Shown here: piece after piece, positions 1-9,435 of the stretch
Position numbering within the stretch: position 1 is the first letter of the stretch
Layout: the number at the start of each line of letters is the position of its first letter
Assembly: GCA_963836265.1 (NCBI GenBank)
Contig: CAWIIO010000008.1
Span: 124,001-188,000 of the forward strand
Reading direction: 5' to 3'
Length of the DNA stretch: 64,000 nucleotides
Origin: CAIWHR01 sp963836265
GTDB taxonomy: Bacteria > Pseudomonadota > Gammaproteobacteria > Burkholderiales > Casimicrobiaceae
Program-made: the position numbers and the translations under genes
The notes under the pieces: generated by a model
Seen by the model: the letters and a program-made list of their open reading frames with translations, nothing else
Told to the model about the DNA's origin: nothing
The model's database searches: none

Positions 1-91
1 CTCGACTGCATCATGGCGACGCTACACGCGCGGCGCGCCGCGACTTCCGGCGCGCCGCCGCCGCCGCCCAAGCTCGTTTACTAATTTGCCT

Positions 92-721
92 TCAGCGCGG
101 CGCGCGCAACGTCCGGTCGAGGATCAGCAGCATTGCCGCCGTCGCGCCCCAGATATAGCGCTCGCCGTAGGGAATCGCCCAGAAATCGCGGCGCACCGCG
201 CCGAGCATCCGGAAATGGCGCTGCTGATGCGCCGGATCGAGCACGAACGCAAGGGGAACTTCGAACACGTCGGCCACTTCGATCGGGTCGGGCGCCAGCG
301 TGAACGGCGGCTCGACCCAGCCGACCACGGGTGTGACCCGATACCCGGTCACCGTTTCGTAATCGGAGAGATGGCCCAGCACCGACACCTGGGGCGAGAG
401 CAAACCGACTTCTTCGGTCGCTTCGCGCAGCGCCGCCGCGTCGATGGACGCGTCGCCAGGCTCGACGCGCCCACCCGGAAAGCTGATCTGTCCCGGATGG
501 TCGGGCAGGTCGTCGCTGCGCTGCGTCAGCAGCACCTGAAGACCGTCCGGACGATTGACGAGCGGCACCAGCACCGCGGCGGGCTTCGGGGTACCTTCGC
601 GGCCGGGCAGGCGAAAGCCGTCGGACAAGTTCTTCGCCGACGGCGGGGCAGGGCGGGAGAGCGCCTGCGCGAGCCAATCGCGTTGGGCCGGCGGCGGAAG
701 ACGGAACAGCGGGAGCGGCAT
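92..721 (-). CDS. CoA pyrophosphatase (Nudix hydrolase, NudL type)
   Basis: This 209-residue protein carries a Nudix box (GGRVEPGD then ALREATEEVGL, residues about 83-107). Just before it lies the CoA-specific family signature LLTQRSDDLPDHPGQISFPG, residues about 64-82. Members cleave CoA and its derivatives to phosphopantetheine and 3',5'-ADP, using Mg/Mn bound by the Nudix-box glutamates. The start was set at the ATG beginning MPLPLFRLPP because upstream sequence in this frame is arginine- and proline-rich and unlike the family. It ends 91 bases from the window edge and has no same-strand partner within 270 bases. The family assignment is strong; substrate is inferred from the CoA motif. 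Confidence 0.9.
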   Translation of the reverse strand: MPLPLFRLPPPAQRDWLAQALSRPAPPSAKNLSDGFRLPGREGTPKPAAVLVPLVNRPDGLQVLLTQRSDDLPDHPGQISFPGGRVEPGDASIDAAALREATEEVGLLSPQVSVLGHLSDYETVTGYRVTPVVGWVEPPFTLAPDPIEVADVFEVPLAFVLDPAHQQRHFRMLGAVRRDFWAIPYGERYIWGATAAMLLILDRTLRAPR

Positions 722-990
722 GCGATGGCACGGCTCGACGCGGGGAACCGCGAGCGGAATTATACCGCCAGCCGGAAGACACCCGTTTCCGGCACGCGTG
801 CCGCGAGCGTGCCGCCAAGCCGGATTCCAGCCAATGGTCGAGCAGCGCGACCTGAATCCGTCCGCGGCCCATCTGACCGTCGGGTCGCGGAAGCGTCCCG
901 GCACTTGACGCAGTGCATGGTCGAATTCGCTGTGGCGGAATATCGAGCCATGAGGTAGGTTCAACCGGCAATATCTTCGACCGAGCGCAC

Positions 991-1410
991 ATGATCGTCC
1001 GATCGACTTCCGATGCCGCCGCGCGTGCAATCGTCCTGTTCGCGCACGGCGCCCGTGACCCGCGCTGGGCCGAGCCCTTCGTGCAGGTTGCCGAGCGCGT
1101 GCGCCGCGCCGCACCGGATCGGCGCGTCGAACTCGCGTATCTGGAGTTTCTCGCACCGGATTTGCCCGAGGCCGCGCGGCGCCTAGCCGCCCAGGGCGCA
1201 ACCACCATCCGGGTCGTGCCGTTGTTCTTCGGCCGTGGCGGCCACCTGCGTGACGCCGTGCCCAAGCTGATCGCGAAAATCGCGAAGGACATCCCCGCTG
1301 TCTCGTTCGAGTTGGGAAACGCCGCAGGGGAGGACGCCTCCGTGATCGAGGCCATCGCCGATTATTGCCTGCGAGCGGCTGACGACGTGCCTGGCGCATC
1401 GGAGCACTGA
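991..1410 (+). CDS. CbiX/SirB-like sirohydrochlorin chelatase domain protein
   Basis: A 139-residue single-domain protein. The stretch IVLFAHGARDPRW near residue 13 holds the conserved histidine of the CbiX class II chelatase fold, and VVPLFFGRGGHLRDAVP near residue 80 holds the second histidine. Short CbiX proteins insert Co2+ or Fe2+ into sirohydrochlorin for cobalamin or sirohaem synthesis. No other tetrapyrrole gene is nearby, so the metal and pathway cannot be told. The second methionine (991) was chosen over 913 because homology begins close behind it and the extra 26 residues look non-coding. It is divergent from the Nudix gene. Confidence 0.8.
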   Translation: MIVRSTSDAAARAIVLFAHGARDPRWAEPFVQVAERVRRAAPDRRVELAYLEFLAPDLPEAARRLAAQGATTIRVVPLFFGRGGHLRDAVPKLIAKIAKDIPAVSFELGNAAGEDASVIEAIADYCLRAADDVPGASEH

Positions 1411-1625
1411 CGGGCCGGACGGTTATAACCGACAGCGGCCGGGACCGGTCGGGAGTGTGCGCGCGAAGGCCTGCCGTCCGTCGGCAAATGCCCCCGGGCG
1501 GCGCTCGAGGCATTGTAAATTCGAACAGCGCGGGGGTGCCGCACGGCAGAACCTACCAAACGACGGTCCGGTCGAGCGATGGACCCGGCCACCAAGGTCG
1601 TCCGGCGCGCCAAACAGCGTGGGTT

Positions 1626-1919
1626 CTAATGCGGGGTGCCCGAAATCCCGTCCCGGTTCGACGAGGTGTGGAGCATCAGGCGTGCGGCCGCCGCTACGGC
1701 GCCGATCAGAAGGGCCAGCACCAGCAACAGGCCGAACGCGTGGAATCCGATCAACAGGACCCCTTCGGCAGAGCGAAGAACGCTAGGTCTCGCCAGAAGT
1801 TCGATGCCGGATTGGGCAAAATCCGCATACACTGCGTACAGTGCCAGCCAACAGAACGCACTGAAGATCAGAGCGCCGATCGCCGTGTAGTTGGTCTCGC
1901 CTTTCGCTGTCGGTTTCAT
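1626..1919 (-). CDS. Small two-helix membrane protein, unknown function
   Basis: A 97-residue protein with two clear hydrophobic segments, about residues 13-33 (IGALIFSAFCWLALYAVYA) and 52-80 (rich in Leu, Ile, Val and Ala). The N-terminus is short and charged, and the C-terminus is polar. I do not recognise a family. The hydrophobic periodicity and a plausible ATG start support a real gene. It lies about 160 bases downstream of the DUF4396 gene on the same strand, so the two could be co-transcribed. Confidence 0.55.
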   Translation of the reverse strand: MKPTAKGETNYTAIGALIFSAFCWLALYAVYADFAQSGIELLARPSVLRSAEGVLLIGFHAFGLLLVLALLIGAVAAAARLMLHTSSNRDGISGTPH

Positions 1920-2076
1920 GGTCTGCCTCGCGCATCAATTGCCGGGCTAACGTACCAAGCTCCGAGACCGCCGGGCCGGTGCCAGGCGTCCTTACCGACA
2001 GCAAGCAGAAAACGTGCCTATGCGGCCGCGACGACGGCCAGACGGGCCGGGCACGGGCGCTTCTTGCCGGAGTCGC

Positions 2077-2751
2077 TCACATCCGTTCCTTCCAGCCTTC
2101 GCGGATCAGCCAGGCGTTGACGGGGTATGACGTCAGAAATCCGACCAGCATCGCGATCTGCATCATGAACCAGAAGAGCGGATCGCTCTTCGAGAGCTCC
2201 CGGTCGAAGATCGCAAACACGGCGATTGCCATCCAGCCGTACATGCCGACCTGCCATGCGGTCAGCGACATGGCGTCCGCCTTCAGCGCTGCCTTGAGCC
2301 CCGCGCGGACGGAGAGGTTTCGCATCGGCTTGATCGTGAAGTACTGGAAGGCAATGCCGAAGAGAAACGCCAGCACGAAGTCGAGGACCCACGTGCCAAA
2401 GATGGCGCGACCGAACAACGACAACGGAAAGACGACCACGAACGTCTCGGCGACCAGATCGCCCAGCGTGCAGCCGCTGCCGCAATGGGTGGTGCCGAGC
2501 ACGACCGATCGCCAGAACGGCCGTCGCTGGTCGTGCGCGCCGTCGCGTTCGTGACGCTGCTGACGGTGGGCTCGCCCCAGAAAAAAATACGCTCCCAGAC
2601 CGATCGGGCCGGCGTAGAGCACCGTCAGCGGCCAGACGACGTTCATGATCCACATTCGTTGACGGCGACCTGCCGCGATATCGAGCAGCACGATCCCGGC
2701 GCACGCGAGCGCGAGGATGATTGAGATCTTGGCAAGCCAGACAAGCCACAT
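2077..2751 (-). CDS. DUF4396 domain-containing membrane protein
   Basis: A 224-residue integral membrane protein with about six hydrophobic helices. The hallmark is TTHCGSGCTLGDLVAE (residues about 87-102), the cysteine- and aspartate-containing signature of DUF4396, followed by a helix-rich C-terminal half. Function is unknown; the HCxxGC motif suggests a metal or redox role but that is inference. The start at MWLVWLAKIS was chosen because the preceding sequence in this frame is low-complexity and arginine-rich. Upstream at 3036-3051 is an AT-rich palindrome that could be its operator. Confidence 0.8.
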   Translation of the reverse strand: MWLVWLAKISIILALACAGIVLLDIAAGRRQRMWIMNVVWPLTVLYAGPIGLGAYFFLGRAHRQQRHERDGAHDQRRPFWRSVVLGTTHCGSGCTLGDLVAETFVVVFPLSLFGRAIFGTWVLDFVLAFLFGIAFQYFTIKPMRNLSVRAGLKAALKADAMSLTAWQVGMYGWMAIAVFAIFDRELSKSDPLFWFMMQIAMLVGFLTSYPVNAWLIREGWKERM

Positions 2752-3134
2752 CGATGCCACCAGGGTCGGGGGTCGGGGAAAGGTTGGGCGGTGAGGCAGA
2801 AAGGCACAGCAGATGATGCCGGCGCGCGCCGAACCCCGTGAGCAGCGCCGAATCCGGTTGGCGGAGTTGGACCCGAACGCGCCACCCGAATTCAATGCAA
2901 CCGCGTTGTGGCCCTCGGGAAGCCGATTGGGTAGTGGGGGCAGGCCGGCCGAGCGGCGGGGGCGGAGGCCGACGGGGCGTGACGCGAATCCGATCCGTAG
3001 CGACCGCCATGCGGCGTGATCCCTGGAACATTTGACATAATACAAATTATGCGACATCAGGCACGACGCATCCGGGTCACATCACAGTGGCAATTGCTGC
3101 GGGGGCGGCGTCCGTGGGAACCAAGGAGAACCTC
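2752..3134. other. Intergenic region between divergent DUF4396 and VOC genes
   Basis: This stretch of 383 bases has no supportable gene. Most of it is GC-rich filler with only overlapping frame shadows. The one distinctive patch is the AT-rich stretch 3029-3052, which contains a perfect 6-4-6 palindrome. A ribosome-binding AAGGAG at 3123-3128 serves the VOC gene. Confidence 0.6.
3036..3051. promoter_or_regulatory. AT-rich palindrome, possible operator
   Basis: CATAAT-ACAA-ATTATG is a perfect inverted repeat with 6-base arms and a 4-base spacer in otherwise GC-rich DNA. On the minus strand it contains TATTAT, which could be a -10 element for the DUF4396 gene. On the plus strand TTGACA (3032-3037) overlaps its left arm, but no well-spaced -10 follows. 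It may be a repressor site for the divergent pair; the regulator is unknown. Confidence 0.4.
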
Positions 3135-3633
<499 letters not shown>

Positions 3634-3667
3634 CGGCTCGAGCACTGAAGGCGGGAAAGCTCGGCAT

Positions 3668-5023
3668 CTAGTCGCGGAGCATTTGCAGCGCCTGTTCGAC
3701 GCGAGAGGCCGCCAATATACTAGTAGTTTCAATGTCATGCCTAGGCCTGTTGAGACTTGGGATTAAGAATTGGCGGAATCCCAGCTTCACCGCTTCTCGA
3801 ATCCGATCCTGGCCGCGCTGCACCGGTCGGATCTCGCCGGCCAAGCCGACTTCGCCAAAAACGAGCGTCTTCGCGGGCAAGGGACGGCCGCTCAGCGACG
3901 AATGGACCGCCAGGAGGATGGCGAGATCGGCGGCCGGCTCGTTGATCCGAACGCCCCCCACCGCGTTGACGAAAACGTCGTAGCCGGCCGTCTCCACGCC
4001 GCCGTGCCGATGCAGGACGGCGAGCAGCAGCGCAAGCCGCTGCGGGTCCAGGCCGACCGACAGACGGCGTGGAGTTCCGCCCTGGATCGGGTCGACCAGC
4101 GCCTGGATCTCGACCAGCAAGGGCCGGGTCCCTTCCAGCGTGGCCACGACGGCCGTCCCGGGGACCGCTTCTGCGTGCTGCGTGAGGAACATCGCCGAGG
4201 GATTGGCAACCCCCTTCAACCCGCGCTCGGTCATCGCGAACACGCCGAGCTCGTTGGCGGCCCCGTAGCGGTTCTTGATCGCCCGGACCAGGCGGAAGCT
4301 CGAATGCGGATCCCCCTCGAAATAAAGGACCGTGTCGACGATGTGCTCCAGAACCCGCGGACCGGCGATCGCGCCTTCCTTGGTCACATGACCCACGAAG
4401 AGGACCACGATGCCGCGCTGCTTCGCGAGGCGCGTCAGCTGCGCGGCGCATTCGCGGACCTGCGCTACGCTGCCCGGCGCCGAGGTCAGCGCCTCGGTGT
4501 ACGCGGTCTGGATCGAGTCAATGACGACGACTTCGGGGGACGCCGCCGCGATCGTCGCGATGATCGCTTCGAGCTGGACCTCGGCCAGCAGCGAAACCGG
4601 CGCATTGACGAGGCCCAGGCGCTGGGCGCGCAACGCGATCTGTTCCGCCGATTCTTCGCCGGTGACGTAGAGTGCGGCCTTGGCCGCACCGATGGCGGCC
4701 ATCGCCTGCAACAGCAGCGTCGACTTGCCGATCCCGGGGTCGCCGCCCAGGAGGATGACGCCTCCCGGCACGAGACCGCCGCCTAGCACGCGGTCGAATT
4801 CGGGGACGCCGGTCGGAATGCGCGGGGTTCCCCGCACCTCGACGCTCGAGAGGGGGCGCACGGCGCTCGGATTTCCGGCGACGGTCTGAAAACGCGTAGG
4901 CGCCGGGGCCGCAATGGCCTCGACCAGCGTGTTCCAGGCGCCGCAATGCGGGCACTGGCCCTGCCACTTCGGGCCTTGGCCGCCGCATTCGGTGCAGCTG
5001 AAGACCGTCCTGGATTTCGCCAC
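3668..5023 (-). CDS. radA: DNA repair protein RadA
   Basis: A 451-residue RadA/Sms, the usual length. It shows the N-terminal zinc finger (CTECGGQGPKWQGQCPHCG, residues about 10-28), a RecA-like ATPase with Walker A GGDPGIGKST (about 93-102), the RadA-specific KNRYGAANELGVF motif (about 253-265), and a C-terminal Lon-protease-like domain. RadA promotes branch migration of recombination intermediates, working with RecA. It is the last gene of the long minus-strand block, 17 bases behind the heptose kinase. All frame-shadow ORFs opposite it were discarded. Confidence 0.97.
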   Translation of the reverse strand: MAKSRTVFSCTECGGQGPKWQGQCPHCGAWNTLVEAIAAPAPTRFQTVAGNPSAVRPLSSVEVRGTPRIPTGVPEFDRVLGGGLVPGGVILLGGDPGIGKSTLLLQAMAAIGAAKAALYVTGEESAEQIALRAQRLGLVNAPVSLLAEVQLEAIIATIAAASPEVVVIDSIQTAYTEALTSAPGSVAQVRECAAQLTRLAKQRGIVVLFVGHVTKEGAIAGPRVLEHIVDTVLYFEGDPHSSFRLVRAIKNRYGAANELGVFAMTERGLKGVANPSAMFLTQHAEAVPGTAVVATLEGTRPLLVEIQALVDPIQGGTPRRLSVGLDPQRLALLLAVLHRHGGVETAGYDVFVNAVGGVRINEPAADLAILLAVHSSLSGRPLPAKTLVFGEVGLAGEIRPVQRGQDRIREAVKLGFRQFLIPSLNRPRHDIETTSILAASRVEQALQMLRD

Positions 5024-5040
5024 GTGCGGAGCGCGGCGCG

Positions 5041-5988
5041 CTACCCGAGCTCGTCGGGCGTGACCACCGCCGTGCCGAGCTTGCCGACGACGACGCCCGC
5101 CGCCTGGTTCGCCAGCCGGACCGCGGCAGGGAAATCCGCGCCCGCGCCCATCAGCACGCCGAGCGTGGCGATCACCGTGTCCCCGGCGCCCGAGACATCG
5201 TAGACCTCGCGCGCCACGGCCGCGATGTGCTCGGCGCCTTGTGCGGTATAGAGGCTCATCCCCTCCTCCGACCGCGTGATGAGCAGCGCGTCGAGATCGA
5301 GATCGGCGCGCAGCGTCTGCGCCTTGACCGCCATCTCGTATTCGTCTCGCCAGCGGCCTGCAATGTCGCGGAATTCGCTGCGATTGGGCGTCACGAGCGT
5401 CGCCCCGCGATATTTGGTCCAGTCCTCGCCTTTCGGATCGACCAGCACCGGCTTGCCGACGCTGCGCGCGCGTCCGATCATCGTCGCGATGTGGGCGAGC
5501 CCCCCCTTGCCGTAGTCGGAGAGCACGACCACGTCGCAGTCCCCGAGCAGGCGGTCGTAGTCGGCGAGCTTGCCGGCCAACACTTCGTGCGAGGGCGCGG
5601 TCTCGAAATCGATGCGCAACAGCTGTTGCTGGCGGCCGATCACGCGGAGCTTCACCGTCGTCGCAAGCGCCGGGTCGCGGTGGAACGACGTGCGGACCGC
5701 GTCGGAGGCGAGCAGACGCTCCAGTGCCGCACCGGCTTCGTCATCGCCGGTCACCGACAGCAGCGCGACCTTGGCGCCGAGGGCCGAGGCGTTGCGCGCG
5801 ACGTTTGCCGCACCGCCGGGGCGCTCTTCGCTGCGCGCGATCTTCACCACCGGGACCGGCGCCTCCGGCGAGATCCGCTCGACGTCGCCGAACCAGTAGC
5901 GATCGAGCATGACATCGCCGACCACCAGCACGCGCGTGCGCGCGACGCGGTCCGTCCACGTCGAGAAGCGCGTGCTCTCGTCCCTCAT
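5041..5988 (-). CDS. rfaE1: D-glycero-beta-D-manno-heptose-7-phosphate kinase
   Basis: A 315-residue PfkB-family sugar kinase: LVVGDVMLDRYWFGDVERIS at the N-terminus, GGAANVARNASALGA near residue 58, and the catalytic DVSGAGDTVIATL near residue 264. It matches the kinase half of HldE/RfaE and lacks the cytidylyltransferase domain. The ADP-heptose pathway for the lipopolysaccharide inner core is therefore split between genes here, and no RfaE2 is in the window. The ATG at 5988 lies one base after the stop of the UDP-glucose dehydrogenase gene, indicating one operon. Confidence 0.93.
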   Translation of the reverse strand: MRDESTRFSTWTDRVARTRVLVVGDVMLDRYWFGDVERISPEAPVPVVKIARSEERPGGAANVARNASALGAKVALLSVTGDDEAGAALERLLASDAVRTSFHRDPALATTVKLRVIGRQQQLLRIDFETAPSHEVLAGKLADYDRLLGDCDVVVLSDYGKGGLAHIATMIGRARSVGKPVLVDPKGEDWTKYRGATLVTPNRSEFRDIAGRWRDEYEMAVKAQTLRADLDLDALLITRSEEGMSLYTAQGAEHIAAVAREVYDVSGAGDTVIATLGVLMGAGADFPAAVRLANQAAGVVVGKLGTAVVTPDELG

Positions 5989-5989
5989 C

Positions 5990-7312
5990 CTAGTGCCGCC
6001 CGATCGCGAAATATTCGAGCCCCGCCGCGCGCACCGCCGCGGGCTCGTACAGGTTGCGCCCATCGAAGACGAGCGGTCGCGCCAAGGCGCGCCGGATCGC
6101 GTCGAAATCCGGGCTCCGGAACTCTTTCCATTCGGTGACGACCACCAGCGCGTCGGCACGGTCGAGCGCAGCCATCGGTGACGCGGCGTAGGAAAGCGCG
6201 GGCACAGCGTCGAACGCGGCCTTCGCCTCGGGCATCGCCACCGGGTCGTAGGCAACGATCTTCGCCCCGCGCGCCGTCAGGGCCGCGACGATCGTGCGCG
6301 ACGGCGCTTCGCGCATGTCGTCGGTGTTGGGCTTGAAGGCGAGCCCCCACATGGCAAAAGTCCGGTCGGCGAGGTTTTCACCCAGCCGCGCGACGATCTT
6401 CTCGACGAGGCGCAGCTTCTGCGCATCGTTGGCGGCCTCGACCGCCTCGAGAATCTTGAGCGGACGGTGGTGCTGGTCCGCCGCGTGCCGCAATGCCTTC
6501 ACATCCTTGGGGAAGCAGCTGCCGCCGTAGCCGACACCCGGATACAGGAACTGGTAGCCGATGCGCGGATCGGAACCGATGCCTTGGCGCACGTGCTCGA
6601 TGTCGGCGCCGAGCTCGTCGGCGAGGTTGGCGAGCTCGTTCATGAACGATATCCGCGTCGCCAGCATCGCGTTCGCCGCGTACTTGGTGAGCTCCGCCGA
6701 ACGCACGTCCATCACCAGCAGCCGCTCGTGGTTGCGCATGAACGGCGCGTAGACCGCGCGCATCGCGGCGATCGCGCGCTCGTCGCCGGCGCCGATGACA
6801 ACCCGGTCGGGCCGCATGAAGTCGTCGACGGCGGCGCCTTCCTTCAAGAATTCCGGATTGGAGACGACGGCGAAAGGAATGATCGCGCCGCGGGAGTCGA
6901 GCTCTTCGGCGATCGCGTCGCGCACGCGGTCGGCGGTACCGACCGGCACCGTCGACTTGTCGACGACGATCTTGAAGTCGGTCATTCGTTGCCCGATCGC
7001 GCGGGCGGCGGTCAGCACGTATTGCATGTCCGCGGAGCCGTCTTCGTCCGCCGGCGTGCCGACGGCGATGAACTGCAACGCGCCGTGCGCAACCGCGTCG
7101 TCGATGTCGGTGGTGAAACGAAGCCGGCCCGCTTCGACGCTACGCCGGATCAGCGCCTGGAGGCCCGGCTCGTGGATCGGCACGCCGCCGCGCTTCAGGA
7201 TGTCGATCTTCGCTGCGTCGACATCGAGGCACAGCACGTCGTTGCCGACTTCGGCCAGGCACGTTCCGGTGACGAGCCCGACGTAGCCCGTCCCGATCAT
7301 GGTGATCTTCAC
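5990..7312 (-). CDS. ugd: UDP-glucose 6-dehydrogenase
   Basis: A 440-residue NAD-dependent enzyme that oxidises UDP-glucose to UDP-glucuronate for surface polysaccharides. It has the Rossmann motif MIGTGYVGLVTGTCLAEVG at the start, the active-site cysteine in YPGVGYGGSCFPKDVKAL, and a C-terminal UDP-binding domain with WGLAFKPNTDDMREAPS. The start is taken as GTG 7312 (VKITMIGTGYVG), whose bases overlap the pyrF stop (GTGA). The longer open frame upstream is a shadow of pyrF. Confidence 0.95.
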   Translation of the reverse strand: MKITMIGTGYVGLVTGTCLAEVGNDVLCLDVDAAKIDILKRGGVPIHEPGLQALIRRSVEAGRLRFTTDIDDAVAHGALQFIAVGTPADEDGSADMQYVLTAARAIGQRMTDFKIVVDKSTVPVGTADRVRDAIAEELDSRGAIIPFAVVSNPEFLKEGAAVDDFMRPDRVVIGAGDERAIAAMRAVYAPFMRNHERLLVMDVRSAELTKYAANAMLATRISFMNELANLADELGADIEHVRQGIGSDPRIGYQFLYPGVGYGGSCFPKDVKALRHAADQHHRPLKILEAVEAANDAQKLRLVEKIVARLGENLADRTFAMWGLAFKPNTDDMREAPSRTIVAALTARGAKIVAYDPVAMPEAKAAFDAVPALSYAASPMAALDRADALVVVTEWKEFRSPDFDAIRRALARPLVFDGRNLYEPAAVRAAGLEYFAIGRH

Positions 7313-8028
7313 GCGATCCCCAGCGAGGCATTGATCGACGCGAGCGCCGCGACGGGATCGGCCGCTTGCGTGATTGGCCGTCCGATGACCAGATAATCGG
7401 CACCGTTCGCGATCGCCATCTCGGGCGAGACGATCCGCGCCTGGTCGTGTTGCGCGATGCCGGCGGGGCGGATGCCCGGCGTCACCAGCCTGAAGGCCGG
7501 ACCCAGCGCCGAGCGCAACGCGGGCGCCTCGACCGCCGAACAAACGACGCCGTCGAGACCGCAGCCGGCGACGAGCCGCGCGAGCGTCACGACCTGCTCG
7601 CCCAGCCGGGCGGAGACTCCGGTCGCCCGCAGGTCGGCGTCGTCGAGGCTGGTCAGCACGGTGACCGCGATCAGTAGCGGGCGAGGCCTGCCCTCCTCCG
7701 CCGCGGTGGTTTCGACCGCGGCGCGCGCGGACTCGAGCATCGCCCGGCCCCCTGCCGCATGCACATTGAGCATCCAGACGCCGAGCCGGGTCGCGGCCGC
7801 GCAGGCCTGCGCGACCGTGTTCGGGATGTCGTGGAACTTGAGGTCGAGAAAAACGCGGAACCCGCGCGCGATCATCCAGCGCACCGGTTCCGGCCCGGCG
7901 ATCACGAAGAGCTCCTTGCCGACCTTGAGCGCGCAGGCTGCAGGGTCGAGGCGGTCGGCCAGCGCCAGCGCGTGCATCGGGTTGGCGAAATCCAGCGCGA
8001 CGATGACGCGCGGGTCAGCGGCTGTCAT
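7309..8028 (-). CDS. pyrF: Orotidine 5'-phosphate decarboxylase
   Basis: A 239-residue type 1 OMP decarboxylase, which makes UMP in pyrimidine synthesis. The catalytic Lys-Asp tetrad region is LDLKFHDIPNTVAQ (residues about 63-76), with VALDFANPMHAL at the N-terminus and LVTPGIRPAGIAQHDQAR near residue 188, matching the family's phosphate-binding loop. The stop overlaps the GTG of ugd. About 165 bases separate it from lapB upstream, with a possible terminator in that gap, so it may have its own promoter. Confidence 0.95.
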   Translation of the reverse strand: MTAADPRVIVALDFANPMHALALADRLDPAACALKVGKELFVIAGPEPVRWMIARGFRVFLDLKFHDIPNTVAQACAAATRLGVWMLNVHAAGGRAMLESARAAVETTAAEEGRPRPLLIAVTVLTSLDDADLRATGVSARLGEQVVTLARLVAGCGLDGVVCSAVEAPALRSALGPAFRLVTPGIRPAGIAQHDQARIVSPEMAIANGADYLVIGRPITQAADPVAALASINASLGIA

Positions 8029-8047
8029 GTCTCACGCGAACCAAAAG

Positions 8048-8069
8048 AAAAACCCTGACCCGCGGGGTC
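8048..8069 (-). terminator. Possible intrinsic terminator after lapB
   Basis: Read on the minus strand, GACCC-loop-GGGTC (8057-8069) is followed by AGGG and then TTTTT (8052-8048). The stem is only five base pairs, so strength is doubtful. It sits in the lapB-pyrF gap and would end transcripts arriving from the rpsA/lap side. Confidence 0.4.
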
Positions 8070-8194
8070 TGGAGAAGACATCGCGGAGTCTTCCGGTCAT
8101 CGCCGGCCTTCGCATATTGATTGCCTGCATCGTTGCCCATTTGATCGCTTGTCTTTCGCTGCCCTCTCCGTGGGTCGGTATCTTCCGGTTCGAA

Positions 8195-9379
8195 TCACAC
8201 GTACCCGTCCGGCGTTTCGGTTCGCCGCGGCGAATACGTCTCCCACTTACCGCAGCCGGGGCAGCGCCAGTAATACTGCTTCGCGCGAAAGCCGCACTGT
8301 TCGCACTTGTACATGCCGAGCCGCTTGACGTGCGCTCCGACCAGCCCTTTGACGAGCTCGAGGTCGTGGCGCCGGTCGGCCGGCGCCGACAGGAGCTGCG
8401 CTTCGAGCAGGCGATCGAGCCCGAGGAGCGTGGGATTTCGTGCCAGCTCGTCCTTGATGAGCTGCCCCGCCGCCGCCGGACCTTCCTCGGAGAGCGTGAG
8501 CGCGAACACGGCATTGAGAAGGTCGAGCGACGGATATTGCGCCTGGTAAGCGCGCAGCACGCGGAGCCCCTGCGCGACGTTACCCGTCTTGCGATAGGCA
8601 TCGGCGAGGCGATCGGCGACGAGCGCGAGGAACGCCGGGTTTTGCGTCTCGATGCGTTGCCACGCGGCAATCGCGCCCGCGAGCTCGCCCTGTTGCGCTT
8701 CAATGTCGCCTTGCAGCATCGTCGCCCGGGCGCAGGCGCGGTATTCGGCGAGCGCTTCGTCGACGTGCCTGCGTGCCCCGGCGAAATCGGAATTGAGGAG
8801 CGCCGCCTGCGCGAGCTCGCAGCAATAGTGCGCAATCTCCTTGAAGTAGGGCTGCTTCGCGAGTGCCTCCATCCGCCGCGTGACGCTGATCGCCTTGCGC
8901 CAATCCTTCTCCTGTTCGTAGATCGAGAGCAGCGAACCGAGCGAGGGATGCTCGAACGGCGACCCGTCAAGCTTCGTGAACAATTCTTCCGCGCGATCGA
9001 GGAGCCCGGCCCGGTGGAAATCCTGCGCGAGCTCGAACACGGCGGCCTGGCGCTTGTCTGCAGGCAGGTCGGGCCGATCGAGCAGGTTTTGATGCATGCG
9101 GATCGCCCGATCGATTTCGCCCTGGCGGCGGAAGAGACTCCCAAGCGCGAAGTGCAGATCGACGGTCTGCGGGTCGACCTTGACGACCTCGATGAACGAC
9201 TCGATTGCCTTGTCCGGCTGTTCGTTCAGCAGGAAGTTGAGGCCGCGGAAATACGACAGCGGCAACGCGCGCGACTCGCGCAGCAAGTGGCTGATGTCGA
9301 TGCGCGCCGCAATCCACCCCAGCGCGAAGAAGACCGCGGGAATCGGCAGCAGCCACCAGAGCTCGAAATCGGGGGACAC
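8195..9379 (-). CDS. lapB: Lipopolysaccharide assembly protein LapB (YciM)
   Basis: A 394-residue protein: one N-terminal membrane helix (LWWLLPIPAVFFALGWIAAR), a long array of TPR repeats, and a C-terminal rubredoxin-like metal-binding knuckle (CEQCGF about 20 residues before CPGCGKW). In E. coli, LapB helps FtsH degrade LpxC and so balances LPS against phospholipid. The start is GTG 9379 (VSPDFELWW), which gives the length expected from the family (about 390). lapA lies 56 bases upstream. Confidence 0.93.
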   Translation of the reverse strand: MSPDFELWWLLPIPAVFFALGWIAARIDISHLLRESRALPLSYFRGLNFLLNEQPDKAIESFIEVVKVDPQTVDLHFALGSLFRRQGEIDRAIRMHQNLLDRPDLPADKRQAAVFELAQDFHRAGLLDRAEELFTKLDGSPFEHPSLGSLLSIYEQEKDWRKAISVTRRMEALAKQPYFKEIAHYCCELAQAALLNSDFAGARRHVDEALAEYRACARATMLQGDIEAQQGELAGAIAAWQRIETQNPAFLALVADRLADAYRKTGNVAQGLRVLRAYQAQYPSLDLLNAVFALTLSEEGPAAAGQLIKDELARNPTLLGLDRLLEAQLLSAPADRRHDLELVKGLVGAHVKRLGMYKCEQCGFRAKQYYWRCPGCGKWETYSPRRTETPDGYV

Positions 9380-9435
9380 GTGAGCTCGACGTCGGACGGG
9401 ATCGGCGCGGGACGCGTGCGAGACGCCGCGGCGCC

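Noticed and set aside
1..91. A partial gene at the left edge
   Set aside because: The first 91 bases are GC-rich and show no codon bias, motif or coupling; nothing can be supported.
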